Positions 33,930 to 43,212 of a stretch of DNA of 64,000 bases are shown piece by piece; the first letter of the stretch is position 1, and each line of letters starts with the position of its first letter. The notes beneath the pieces are model-generated. The model ran no database searches. It was not told the DNA's origin and was given only the letters and a program-made list of their open reading frames with translations. Location of the stretch: positions 654,627 through 718,626 of the forward strand of contig VXNM01000010.1 in the NCBI GenBank assembly GCA_009840545.1. The letters run 5' to 3'. A program made the translations under genes and the position numbers. This DNA comes from Gammaproteobacteria bacterium. Its GTDB lineage: Bacteria > Pseudomonadota > Gammaproteobacteria > Pseudomonadales > Azotimanducaceae.

Positions 33930-35435
33930 ATGATGAACGCAGATAAGCCATCCCAACAGCCGTATCTCTCTAAGTCTCGATTCATGTCGGGGCTGCAATG
34001 TGAATTGCGACTTTGGTACGAGGTGTTTAACCGAGACCTCATGGAAGATCCCGATGCGGTTGCTCAACACCGATTCGATACAGGAACCGAAGTTGGAGAG
34101 CTCGCTCAGAAACGCTATCCGGGTGGGCGGCTCATAGGCCATGACCACTTGAACTTTCGAGAAGCGTACAGGGAAACGAAGGAACTAGTGAATGACCCTA
34201 ACCTTCCAGCATTATTCGAGCCGGCGTTTCAACACAAGCGTGTGCGCTGCCGGATTGACATTTTGCAGCGTCTGCCGGAGGGAGGCTGGCGAGTTATTGA
34301 GGTCAAATCGGCCACAAAGTTAAAGGATGAGTACATCAATGACATTGCCCTGCAGTGCTGGGTACTAAAGGGTGCCAACATCGATGTGCGCGACGCATGC
34401 GTTCTCACCCTTAATCCAGATTACATACGTGGCAAGAGACTAAACGTCCAAAAACTTTTCCAGGAACATCCTGCATTGGAGCAAGTTGGGAGATCTGCTC
34501 AATATATCAACGAGGAAGTCGCTGCTATGAAGCACATGCTCTCGAAAGCAGGCGCTCCAGACATCGCTATGGGAGCCCACTGCACAGAACCCTACAAGTG
34601 TCCGTTCTACGAACACTGCTCGAGCGACCTTCCTAAACTCGACCACCCAGTAACCGAGTTTTATCGGTTTTACAGGCTCGATGCTGAAGAGTTAGCCCAC
34701 CGAGGAATTGAAGAAATCCGAGACGTGCCAGCGGACTACCAACTAAGCGAGATCAATGAAGCCATTCGCAAGAGTGTTCTCAAAGGGAAGGCTCAAGGCC
34801 GACGGCGCAACGAATTGATCGATCGAATTAGCGGCTTGCGCAAACCCGTTCGACACTTGGACTTTGAGACGTTGAACCCCGGGATTCCAGTATTTGAGGG
34901 TACCAAACCCTACCAGCAAGTTCCGTTCATGTTCTCCATGCACACCGAAACTAGGAGCGGTTCACTTCTACACGACGATTACTTGCACGAGGAATACACA
35001 GACCCTCGCAGGTTTGTCGCAGAGCGACTAATTGAGAGTGCAGGAGAACGTGGTTCCATTTGCATGTACTCAAGCTTCGAACGGATACTGATCCAAAATC
35101 TCGCCAACGAATTCCTCGATCTGGAAGGGGATCTTCAAAGAATACTGGGTCGATTAGTCGACATCGTACCTTTCGTTCGGGACCACTACTACCACCCCGA
35201 ATTTAGGGGATCGTTCTCCCTAAAGAGTGTTTATCCAGTTTTGGGACGTTCAGACTACTCGGATCTCGAAATCGCGGAAGGTAGCATTGCATCAATTGTT
35301 TACTTACATGCTTTGAATTTCGATGATTCGGAGGAACGCGAACGGATATTTCGCAACCTCAAGGAGTACTGTAAGCGTGACACTTTGGCGACTCACGAAA
35401 TTCTCACTCGACTACGTCGGCACGTTGGATTATGA
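33930..35435 (+). CDS. DUF2779 protein: Cas4-like FeS nuclease domain fused to DEDD-type exonuclease-like domain
   Basis: 501 residues, AAGGA just before ATG 33930. The N-terminal half is Cas4/RecB-like: C24 (SGLQCELRLWYE) plus C218, C224 and C230 (CTEPYKCPFYEHC) form a likely 4Fe-4S site; D110 (VRCRIDIL) and E124-V-K126 (VIEVKSAT) form the PD-(D/E)XK centre. The C-terminal half carries D311-F-E313 (RHLDFET) and D484 (EYCKRDTLATHE), matching the DEDD ribonuclease H-like exonuclease core. Such DUF2779 proteins are uncharacterised but are built entirely of nuclease modules. Neighbours (AlbA_2 ATPase, Nmad2-like protein) suggest a role in mobile-element conflict. Confidence 0.88.
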   Translation: MMNADKPSQQPYLSKSRFMSGLQCELRLWYEVFNRDLMEDPDAVAQHRFDTGTEVGELAQKRYPGGRLIGHDHLNFREAYRETKELVNDPNLPALFEPAFQHKRVRCRIDILQRLPEGGWRVIEVKSATKLKDEYINDIALQCWVLKGANIDVRDACVLTLNPDYIRGKRLNVQKLFQEHPALEQVGRSAQYINEEVAAMKHMLSKAGAPDIAMGAHCTEPYKCPFYEHCSSDLPKLDHPVTEFYRFYRLDAEELAHRGIEEIRDVPADYQLSEINEAIRKSVLKGKAQGRRRNELIDRISGLRKPVRHLDFETLNPGIPVFEGTKPYQQVPFMFSMHTETRSGSLLHDDYLHEEYTDPRRFVAERLIESAGERGSICMYSSFERILIQNLANEFLDLEGDLQRILGRLVDIVPFVRDHYYHPEFRGSFSLKSVYPVLGRSDYSDLEIAEGSIASIVYLHALNFDDSEERERIFRNLKEYCKRDTLATHEILTRLRRHVGL

Positions 35436-35568
35436 CGAGGCATTTGGCCCGTATTGCAGGAATTCCTTCGGAAGCGCTCTGATTTGTTCTCTTTAGTTTG
35501 TTCGAGCTCCCTTCAAATGGCTTGGCAGGCAATGGTCGTTTAGGTGAGAGTTGACAGCTTAGATACAT

Positions 35569-37320
35569 ATGCCCATTAATTTCTCTCGTCTTTGGACACA
35601 GATTCGACTTGGCGGAGATTCCAATCTAGAGTTGAAAGAGGTGGAGTTCAAAGAAGAAAGCGTCGTTGCTCCCCGGAATGATCCACTTGCTGACGAATTA
35701 GCAGCGTTTGGCAACTCACAAGGAGGACAATTGGTACTTGGTGTTTCCGATGATCGACGTCCGCAACCCCTGAATTCTCTTCAGCTCGACAAGTTGGTGA
35801 GTTTGGTTCGAGAAATTTGTACCAATACCATCAAGCCCTCTCTAGACTTCAGTGTGCACCGGGTACCTGTTCCTGACTCCTCACATGACGGTGTTCTTCT
35901 AGTGGAAATTCCAGTGAGCGCTGTTGTTCATCGGTCGCCAGGCGGGTTTCTTCGACGTCAAGGCGACGCGCGACGCCAAATGGATTCGACCGAAGTGTAC
36001 CGGTTAACGCACTCACGAGGACAATCTGACGCCGGGTCTACTGACACGCAAGTAGTACGCGATAGTGGGATCAACAGCTTGCGGGAAGATCTCTGGCGAC
36101 GATTTTCGAGTTCCCGTACAAACGATCCTGCCGTAGTTGCATTGTCCAAGCTGAGATTCGCCAAAAATGACACTAATGGAGTTTTGCGTGCAACAGTCGG
36201 AGGGGTCTTGTTGGCATCCGAAGATCCAAGTGAATGGCTTCAGAACGCGTGGATACAGGCAGCGCATTTTCGCGGGTCTAGCCTCGACTCAAGCGACCAG
36301 TTGGATGCGCGAGATATCAAGGGTCCCCTAGACCAGCAAATTCGCGACGCGATGAGCTTCGTAGTCAAAAACCAACGGGTAGCTGCATACAAGGACCCTG
36401 CTCGTACAGATGTACCTCAATTTAGCGAACGGGCTGCCTTCGAGGCAATAGTCAACGCCGTTGTTCACCGCGACTATGCGATATCGGGCTCGCGAATACG
36501 CTTGTTCATGTTTGAGGATCGATTGGAGTTGTATTCTCCAGGAAACTTGTGCAACTCGATGTCCACAAATGACTTGCGTACAAGCCAATTCACACGCAAT
36601 GAACTCTTGGCGTCGCGACTCGGACAGTGTGCCATAGGCAGAGTATCGGGTGCCGGAGATCGGCAATACTTCATTGAGCGTCGAGGTGAAGGAATCGCCG
36701 TGATTCAGGATGAAACCCTGGCATTGACCGGCCGATATCCACTTTTCGAATTAATAGGCCAGCGAGAACTGAAAATTACACTCCCAGCAGCCCGCCCGCC
36801 TGCCGCCGCCGGCGTTTCGACTGCGGTAAAGGTGTGCGATTCCTCTACAGGCCAGCCGCTGTCGAACGTTCATGTCTTGATGATCTACCCTAACAAGACA
36901 TGGCGTGAGTCATATACGGATGCTCTTGGCCATGCAAGATTTGTGTTACATACCCGACTCCCGATGACAATGCTTTGTGCTTCGGACGGGTTCAATGCCT
37001 ATGTTGAGAGTGAATACCTACCAGTTGACCTACGGGAGGTCGAACTACTCCCGACATATGATGGTGGCTCTCACATCATCGCCAATCGGACAGGCCAATT
37101 ACAGGGACTTCAAGGAAGATTGAATCCAATATTGGACAACCTTGATCGAACCTATCTGTATGCGGACAACATCGCCATTAACGATGGTCAGCCTCAACCT
37201 GTTCATTTTGCTCTAAATGAGCCGATACACCTCACCGATTCGTCAGGAACGAGGGTTGCGATATGTTTTCGGGAAATGGTCGGAGCATCGAGCATTTTCG
37301 ACTACCAATTCGAAAACTAG
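35569..37320 (+). CDS. AlbA_2/Schlafen-type DNA-binding protein with ATPase-like domain and extra C-terminal beta domain
   Basis: 583 residues. The N-terminus (about 15-150) is the AlbA_2 domain: LELKEVEFKEE, LADELAAFGNSQGGQLVLGVSDD, LVEIPVS...PGGFLRRQGDARRQMDSTE. The middle (about 175-410) is the HATPase_c_4-type region with RAAFEAIVNAVVHRDYAISGSRIRLFMFEDRLELYSPG. The usual winged helix is absent. Instead residues about 420-583 begin with a carboxypeptidase-regulatory/Ig-like strand set (VKVCDSSTGQPLSNVHVLMIYPN, TDALGHARFVLHT) followed by a beta-rich tail. ATG 35569 lies 133 nt after the DUF2779 stop. Some relatives are helicase-like regulators or phage-defence proteins; this architecture is unusual. 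Confidence 0.85.
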   Translation: MPINFSRLWTQIRLGGDSNLELKEVEFKEESVVAPRNDPLADELAAFGNSQGGQLVLGVSDDRRPQPLNSLQLDKLVSLVREICTNTIKPSLDFSVHRVPVPDSSHDGVLLVEIPVSAVVHRSPGGFLRRQGDARRQMDSTEVYRLTHSRGQSDAGSTDTQVVRDSGINSLREDLWRRFSSSRTNDPAVVALSKLRFAKNDTNGVLRATVGGVLLASEDPSEWLQNAWIQAAHFRGSSLDSSDQLDARDIKGPLDQQIRDAMSFVVKNQRVAAYKDPARTDVPQFSERAAFEAIVNAVVHRDYAISGSRIRLFMFEDRLELYSPGNLCNSMSTNDLRTSQFTRNELLASRLGQCAIGRVSGAGDRQYFIERRGEGIAVIQDETLALTGRYPLFELIGQRELKITLPAARPPAAAGVSTAVKVCDSSTGQPLSNVHVLMIYPNKTWRESYTDALGHARFVLHTRLPMTMLCASDGFNAYVESEYLPVDLREVELLPTYDGGSHIIANRTGQLQGLQGRLNPILDNLDRTYLYADNIAINDGQPQPVHFALNEPIHLTDSSGTRVAICFREMVGASSIFDYQFEN

Positions 37321-37382
37321 CGAGCGTTTGTTGGGCTAGTGTACTTGTCAATCACCCACAAGAAAATAGCCATCTGTCTCCT

Positions 37383-38012
37383 TTAACAACCGATTGTTAC
37401 ACTCAGTTTGTCCTGTACCCCATTGCTCGGATTGCCTGGAACACCCGACCATCCCCCCAATTCTTCTATCCAGTCGACAAACTTGGCAATCACTTCTTCG
37501 CGGGACTCGGTACGGTGCCCTGGTCCTCTCTTAATCAGGCACTCGGAGCCGTCTACGAAGTTCTGGGGAAGAGTAGGTGAATCGCTTCCAAAATAGACGA
37601 ACTTGTCGCTAACTAGCACGAATTTCTCACTCAGATCTCTCTTCATGTCGTGTGCGAAGTGCAGAGACTGAAGTTGGTTCCACTTACAGTTGTCAAGTGG
37701 TTCATAGATATTGTCACCAACCAAGTGAATGCTGCTTGACTTATTGGGCTTTTTGGCATTGAATCGAGGGTCGCTCCAGTATTGAGCTGTTGTCAAGACT
37801 TCGGTGACCCACATTGCATAAATCATTTGGTCGCCGCGCTGTACATGGCATGCCGCACTTCCAGTGCCGATTACGATGTCACCGGCTTGAGCCTTTGCGC
37901 GTATCTTAGGTTTGCAGACGGCTAAGGTGCAGTAACCGTGATAGGGGTTGGGGGCAAGCCCGGAGTCCGTAACTAGGACATAGGAATACAAGGTAGACAC
38001 TTGGTCAGGCAC
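37383..38012 (-). CDS. Nmad2-like protein (nucleotide modification associated domain 2 family)
   Basis: 209 residues, GTG start at 38012 (a second GTG at 38000 is possible). The pattern LYSYVLVTDSGLAPNPYHGYCTLAVCKPKIRAKAQAGDIVIGTGS, MIYAMWVTEVLTTAQYW.DPRF and VLVSDKFVYFGSDSPTLP strongly resembles the putative nucleotide-modification-associated domain family (Nmad2), found in phages and bacterial modification or defence islands. The catalytic role is unknown. It is convergent with the AlbA_2 gene, with only 62 nt between the stops. Family call is from memory of the pattern, so moderate confidence. Confidence 0.7.
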   Translation of the reverse strand: MPDQVSTLYSYVLVTDSGLAPNPYHGYCTLAVCKPKIRAKAQAGDIVIGTGSAACHVQRGDQMIYAMWVTEVLTTAQYWSDPRFNAKKPNKSSSIHLVGDNIYEPLDNCKWNQLQSLHFAHDMKRDLSEKFVLVSDKFVYFGSDSPTLPQNFVDGSECLIKRGPGHRTESREEVIAKFVDWIEELGGWSGVPGNPSNGVQDKLSVTIGC

Positions 38013-38219
38013 AACTCTGTCTGTTCATGGAGAGCTGATATGTCTTGAGCTCACCGATGCAATCCATGTAGAACTCTGTAATGACCAAGAAACCGTCAAT
38101 CGGCAGCATGAACTTGTTAGACAGTATACGATGAGCTGTTCGCAGGGCTATATGAATCTCTCAGTACATCTCCAGCATCTAATTGAAATGCCGGGGAGTT
38201 AAAGTGGCAGGTACTCATT

Positions 38220-40013
38220 ATGGGCTCGTCTATGCGAAGCAAGTTGGCTCGCACAATTGGACTTGTAGGGTTGGGAGCAGTCGGTGGAGTCGTAGTTTCT
38301 ATAGGCGTTTTGGTTCTCTTGAACCACCAGCATTCTTTGGACAGTGGTGGGCAAATCTCAAACGGGGACTTCAATGCACCCGACATCCAGACGCCGACAA
38401 GCCAGATCGAACTGGACGAATCGCATTTCTCAATCGATTTTGCGGGAACTCTTGCCCTCCAGCAATTACTGAGCGAATTGGACCAAGACCGACTCGCAAA
38501 GCTGTTGAGTCAGGCTAGAGAGATTAGGTCCCCCAACAAACGGCTTGACATAGAAAGCGCAATCTTTCAGAAAATGGCTGCCGAAGATTCCAAGAAAGCA
38601 CTAGCTCACCTTGCTGAGAATCCCGGGCTTCGTCACGACGAATTGGTCGCTACAGTGATTGGCGAATGGGCAATATCCAATCTGAAAGATGCCGTAACTC
38701 ATGCGGCAACCCTTGGTGAATCACCGAGTTTTGCTGCATTGAGAGGAATACTTCGAACGCGAGACGACCTATCTCACAATCTACAGCGTCAAGTCGCCAA
38801 AGAACTCGGGAACGAACAGTACGTCGACGATTTGAAGGATGAATTAATCGTCTCTTCTTATTCTGACAGTCCCAAAGAAGCATGGGATATCTTGCTGAGC
38901 GACAAGAGAGACGACCTGGCACAACTGCCATCGCTCATTCGAATAGCCAAGCAACTTGTTAGAGATCACGGGATGGAGTCGCTCGACGAGTTGAGTGACT
39001 CTCTCGACGACAATGCTGCATTGGAACTCATAGCTCGTTCAGCAGTGCTCGAAATCGCCCAAGACAGTCCTCAACTAGCCTACCAACAGACTATGAAGCT
39101 GTCTAGGAACACACGTGAAATGGCGCTGCCAACTATTGCTGAGGTCTGGGGACGAATCGACCCAATCGCTGCTTTGGACAGTCTTACCTCACTTCAATCA
39201 ATCAGCTTGCGCACGAAACTCCAAGAGTCAGTCCTGAGTTTCTGGGCTGGAGACGATCCAGAGTCAGTTTTCTAGGACCTTGAGCTCTTGCCGGGCGGGT
39301 TACGTAATAAGGCCGAAGACATGGCAATGTGGGCGATTGCACAGTCCAATCCAGACGACGCTGTTAATCTACTTGCAAATCTAACTAATCCCGACCGAAA
39401 GCGCTCTTTGGCAAAGGAAATCGCCTTGAACTGGTCACGGATTGATGTTCACGAAGCTCTCGACTGGGCTGGTTCAGGTCAATTTTCCGATCCGAAACTG
39501 CAGTGGGAAGTGCTATCGATAGTACTCCGAGAGCTCGCGTACAACGATCTGGAACTCGCAATGCAGACAGCGCTAAATCAACCCTTGCCTAGTTCGGGAG
39601 ACGGGCTCGAATCCATCGTTATAGATGAGCTGGTAAACACTGATGTAGACAAGGCGATCGAAATGCTGTCCGAAGTGCGTGATGGTCGTACGAAAATTCT
39701 TGCTTTTACCTCCACAGCAAAAGCACTCGTTCACATCGGCGAGTTCGATCAAGCGATCGAACTGCACGAGCAACTGCCAGAGAGCAGGCGATCCAACTAC
39801 TTCAGCGAGTTATTTGGGGAATGGACGAATACGGACCCCGCGAGCTTGGTTGCGATGCTCGACGAACTGCCTTCGGAGCAATTGAAGAAAAATGCGGCTA
39901 CGCAACTAATTATTTCCCCACCATTCTCACCAAGTGCTAAGAGATTGAGTCGGGAACAAGCCCAAAGAGTACGCAAAATCCTATGGCCTTTCTCCGAACA
40001 AAATGGAGCGTAA
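38220..40013 (+). pseudogene. Helical-repeat exported protein, interrupted by in-frame amber codon
   Basis: Two open stretches (38220-39275 and 39276-40013) are in the same frame, separated only by TAG at 39273-39275. Together they encode a 597-codon protein with an N-terminal membrane anchor (IGLVGLGAVGGVVVSIGVLVLL) and helical repeats such as EVWGRIDPIAALDSL, LNWSRIDVHEALDWA and GEWTNTDPASLVAML. Both downstream paralogues (45900-47696 and 47723-49561) align straight through the TAG; in one of them the matching residue is Glu (NPHSLIESL versus DPESVF-stop-DL), so GAG to TAG is the simplest explanation. A truncated 351-residue product, readthrough or a suppressor are alternatives. Confidence 0.8.
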
Positions 40014-40112
40014 GGGGCTGGTGACTCTGATGTTGAGGGCAATTAGTATGTAATCGAGAGATCTCTAGTCTTCTTGTTGCTATTCGATGGTGTGTGGCTT
40101 ATTTGAGGAGCT

Positions 40113-40553
40113 TTACCGCTCAGAGGCTGATCCCTTGGTGGAGTTTTCCTCAGAGTCTGGGTTGATGGTCACTGACGGACGGGGCAGAAGATTGAGAGCT
40201 TCAGCGTTAATCCTATCGGTTAGGTACTTAATGAAGATTACGTGGAGGACAAAATAGAACATCAGACCACCAAAGTGCCAAAGGTGGTAGTTTGACCACT
40301 CTTCTATGTAGCTCATCATAGTCATGACAACACCTAGCCATACAAGAGCGAGAAGAGCAACGGCTCCTAGAACGGTTTGTCGGCGTCTACGTATAACCCA
40401 GCGATCTGATGCAAGAGTCTTTTCCGAGATTATTGGACCGTCAGATACTCGACGCGGGAAGAGAATATGTAAGAAAGCAGCCGAAGCCGTAGCCACAATC
40501 GCAACTACAGCAAGAAGGATGTACATTTGCGTTGGTGGCAAGATGTAGTCCAT
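40113..40553 (-). CDS. Small integral membrane protein (146 aa)
   Basis: Unrecognised. Three hydrophobic helices: MYILLAVVAIVATASAAFLHILF (10-32), TVLGAVALLALVWLGVVMTMM (60-80) and LWHFGGLMFYFVLHVIFIKYL (90-110), with a hydrophilic basic loop after the first and a polar C-terminal tail. ATG at 40553 lies nine bases after the stop of the next upstream gene, so the two form an operon. No conserved motif points to function. Confidence 0.7.
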   Translation of the reverse strand: MDYILPPTQMYILLAVVAIVATASAAFLHILFPRRVSDGPIISEKTLASDRWVIRRRRQTVLGAVALLALVWLGVVMTMMSYIEEWSNYHLWHFGGLMFYFVLHVIFIKYLTDRINAEALNLLPRPSVTINPDSEENSTKGSASER

Positions 40554-40562
40554 AAAAAGGTA

Positions 40563-41144
40563 CTAGGTCTCCGAAGCCTCACTGAATTTTTGTTCCAAGA
40601 GCCCGATACTGTCGCCAAATTCACCCTTCACTACTCTCTTGAGTGCCCATCGCATTACTGTTAAACAGTCGACCAGTTCGAACTGCCAAGCCTTGTACGC
40701 TGGGTTGTACCGAGTGGAATAAGTCATCCGTCCGTCATCGATCACAATCATGCGCACATCACGCGGGGCGCTGTCCTCCAATCCAGTTGATCTTAGATCT
40801 ACTTGGTGCTCTCCTTCAAACTTCGAGCTCAAAGGATTCGGAACGGGATGGTTGAACAAGCATTGAAGCGTGATTTCTGGATGCTCTCTAAGTTTCCTTT
40901 CAATCGCATTCAACACTTCCTCGTCCCAATAGTAGCTATCGGTATGGCGTTCGCCATCACAGTAAATCACAACCTTTCGCTGAGCTTGGGCCAGCAATAG
41001 CAGGAAGTAGTGTCTTGCGACATCACTGTTGTTCAATCCAATGAGCTTTCGAATGCTCATTCTGCCTAAGCTCATGAATACCATCGATACAGAATAGGCG
41101 ACTATGAGAAGGAGCAGAATGTTCACTGTCAGATTGGTCATCAT
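40563..41144 (-). CDS. Membrane-anchored protein with PLD-like fold features (193 aa)
   Basis: An N-terminal helix (LTVNILLLLIVAYSVSMVFMSL) anchors a cytoplasmic domain of about 165 residues. QRKVVIYCDGERHTDSYYWDEEVLNAIERKLREHPEITLQCLFNHP and DVRMIVIDDGRMTYSTRY resemble the strand-helix-strand layout of phospholipase D-like proteins, but the catalytic HxK motif is absent, so it would be a non-catalytic member at most. Two adjacent ATGs at the start. First gene of a two-gene unit with the 146-residue membrane protein. Confidence 0.65.
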   Translation of the reverse strand: MMTNLTVNILLLLIVAYSVSMVFMSLGRMSIRKLIGLNNSDVARHYFLLLLAQAQRKVVIYCDGERHTDSYYWDEEVLNAIERKLREHPEITLQCLFNHPVPNPLSSKFEGEHQVDLRSTGLEDSAPRDVRMIVIDDGRMTYSTRYNPAYKAWQFELVDCLTVMRWALKRVVKGEFGDSIGLLEQKFSEASET

Positions 41145-42371
41145 TGGTTTTCAGCCCTGAATGCCTTGGGCTAACGGCCACAGAACGGCGGACATAGGAA
41201 TTTTAGCCTAGACTCTGGGGAGGAAGCCTTGTCTAGATCGTACTGTTTTGGCAATGAGAGTCTTAGCGGACTTGTGACTAGCGCGCTAATAGACAAAGAC
41301 TCAAAGACAGCGCTCGCTCAATCCTTTGGGGTTGTGCTCGATCAGCTTCTAGGGAAATAATTCGTTGGCTAAGCACGAATTTTGAGGGAGCTACGACTCC
41401 AAGTTTTGAGTTCGATGAAAACAGTTTTCAACGCACACAACGGCGTTTAATGTAATTAGAACACACACAACCCAGTGGCCACCCATCGAGCTCGGATTCA
41501 ATTAAACGGGCTTGGTAAGGAAGAACGAACGTTCAGATTTTAGATGGGATGGATGTCTTCCATCTTTAAAAGCCAGCTACCTGTTAAGGTAGCAAACTGG
41601 AAGAGATTCATACCATCTACAGATGAGCCACCTGAGTTGAACCGTGGTAGTTTTTGACAACACGATATGTGTACGTCGAATGCTTGCTCCGTCGCCTTAT
41701 CGGTTGTCATCTGCTCGTCCAAATCTAGGTTTCTTCGATAAAGTCCAAGTTGCTCAAATTCCCTTGCGTATAGGGACGATCAAACAGTCTAGTAGGGTGG
41801 AATTGGTCAGAGAGCTTCCCTCTGAAGCGAAGATTGCGCAAGTCGCTGGTTTGCGCCGGCGTTGAGCTAGTAGCTGATCAAAATTTAACGATTTGCATCA
41901 ACACGATAGGAATTTCCCATGGCGACCAATCTAATTACGCTAGACCGACGCAAGACGATTGGGTACATTCGTAGCTAATTCATTCGTGCATATTGGTTTT
42001 TCCGGGTCGTGGAGCATCATATATTGCAAGGGAACTGACCAACGCTGCAATGTTTCGGGTGTTCTTGATCGAAAACACGTAGGGACAAAGAGGAAGCGAC
42101 GAGACTCTCATGTGACACGTATTTGAGCTGCACGGCCGGCAGTCTCGCTTTTGTGTTACGCTTGCAATTTCTACAGTCGAGATCCTCCAAGTCGTAAACG
42201 CCTTCTGCCACGGTTAATCGACCGGAATTTGCGGCGGCTAAAGTTCGCAATTGCACTATTGGTGCTGTAGTATGAGACGGACATGTGGGGATTCTACGGT
42301 TGAGCTCGATTTCTTGTCGCCTAGTGGACAAAGTAAAGCGAGTAGCTTTCGTTGACCAATAGGAGAAGTGA
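41145..42371. other. Intergenic stretch of 1.2 kb, nothing identified
   Basis: No convincing gene, RNA or repeat. Short frames (for example plus 41644-41865 and minus 42017-42439) lack ribosome sites and known domains. A minus-strand LDCRNCKRNT segment near 42140-42180 looks like chance or a faint remnant. The region probably contains decayed sequence. Confidence 0.45.
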
Positions 42372-42800
42372 GTGAAAAAAGCAGGTGGAATTGTCGCAAT
42401 TGCGGGTGGTGCAGTTGGACTGGGCGTGGCACTAGGCATTCTAATGTTTGAAAATGCTTATAAAAATGAGGAATTCACGGATTCGGGCAACATCGCTACG
42501 GCTACCCCTGAAGTATCAACCAAGGGGCTTCAATCAGGAGAAACCGAAACTACCATAACTTTCGTCGGTAGAGTCGTCTACGTGGGTTGGAATTGTGTTG
42601 TTCTCTCCTTGGCTACACTTGGGCTTGGTATGTGGGCATTCGTGGCTAAGAACTGGATGCCTGGAGCAGGGATTATCGTTGCTTCCATTCTTGGTGTTGT
42701 CTTAGGCAGTGTAGTAATGCTGGTACCAATGGTCATTACGGGAATTGGGGGGATACTTGCTCTTTGGCCAAGTGCACGCGTTACTGCAAGCGAACACTAA
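42372..42800 (+). CDS. Small integral membrane protein (142 aa)
   Basis: GTG start at 42372 with an excellent AGGAGAA ribosome site seven bases upstream. Hydrophobic helices at about 6-26 (IVAIAGGAVGLGVALGILMFE), 66-90 (RVVYVGWNCVVLSLATLGLGMWAFV) and 97-130 (GAGIIVASILGVVLGSVVMLVPMVITGIGGILALW), with a polar Thr/Glu-rich loop after the first. No recognisable family. The good translation signals make it a real gene despite its isolation. Confidence 0.75.
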   Translation: MKKAGGIVAIAGGAVGLGVALGILMFENAYKNEEFTDSGNIATATPEVSTKGLQSGETETTITFVGRVVYVGWNCVVLSLATLGLGMWAFVAKNWMPGAGIIVASILGVVLGSVVMLVPMVITGIGGILALWPSARVTASEH

Positions 42801-42934
42801 ATGGCTTTCGAATGCGGTGAATGCTCTCATGGAGTGAGCGACAAGCTGACAATGCTTCTAGAGAGCAGTGCGCTCTAGGGCAGACTGCATAAGCTTACAA
42901 GGGCGTTAACAAATGAGATTGGAGAATTCCACTG

Positions 42935-43212
42935 CGAGATAAGCTAAGGATTTGTCGTTCAACACGGAAGTTGGTTCCCGCTCACCACATGAATTCAGAT
43001 CAGAAATTTGCTACGTCTAATTGGTCGAATTCATGCTAGCCACAAGAGATCGGGACCAACAAATGCTTAAGGTTTCCTATGGGTCACTGGTCCAAATGGG
43101 CTTTCACAGGATTTTCGCAAAATGCTGAGTTTTCTGCTGGTGGATGACAACTGAACTGAGACCAACTGTTCGCGTAGGCGCAAACGTCTACCGGCCTAGC
43201 CGTGAGATCGTC
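42935..43212. repeat. Diverged segmental duplicate of 50936-51181 (3' flank of M48-like gene)
   Basis: The noncoding 3' flank of the M48-like gene is similar to the stretch at 50936-51181 in the same orientation, for example GGAAGTTGGTTCCCGCTCA here versus GGAACTTGGTTCCTGCTCA there, each followed by CACATGAATT. The similarity runs on into the coding 3' end (43213-43380) and its remnant (51182-51352). It overlaps an otherwise gene-free 412 bp (42801-43212). Confidence 0.6.

Noticed and set aside
42017-42439. Minus-strand 140-codon frame overlapping the start of the 142-residue membrane protein gene
   Set aside because: It covers the strong AGGAGAA ribosome site and the start of a better gene and has no recognisable features beyond one DCRNCKRN stretch.
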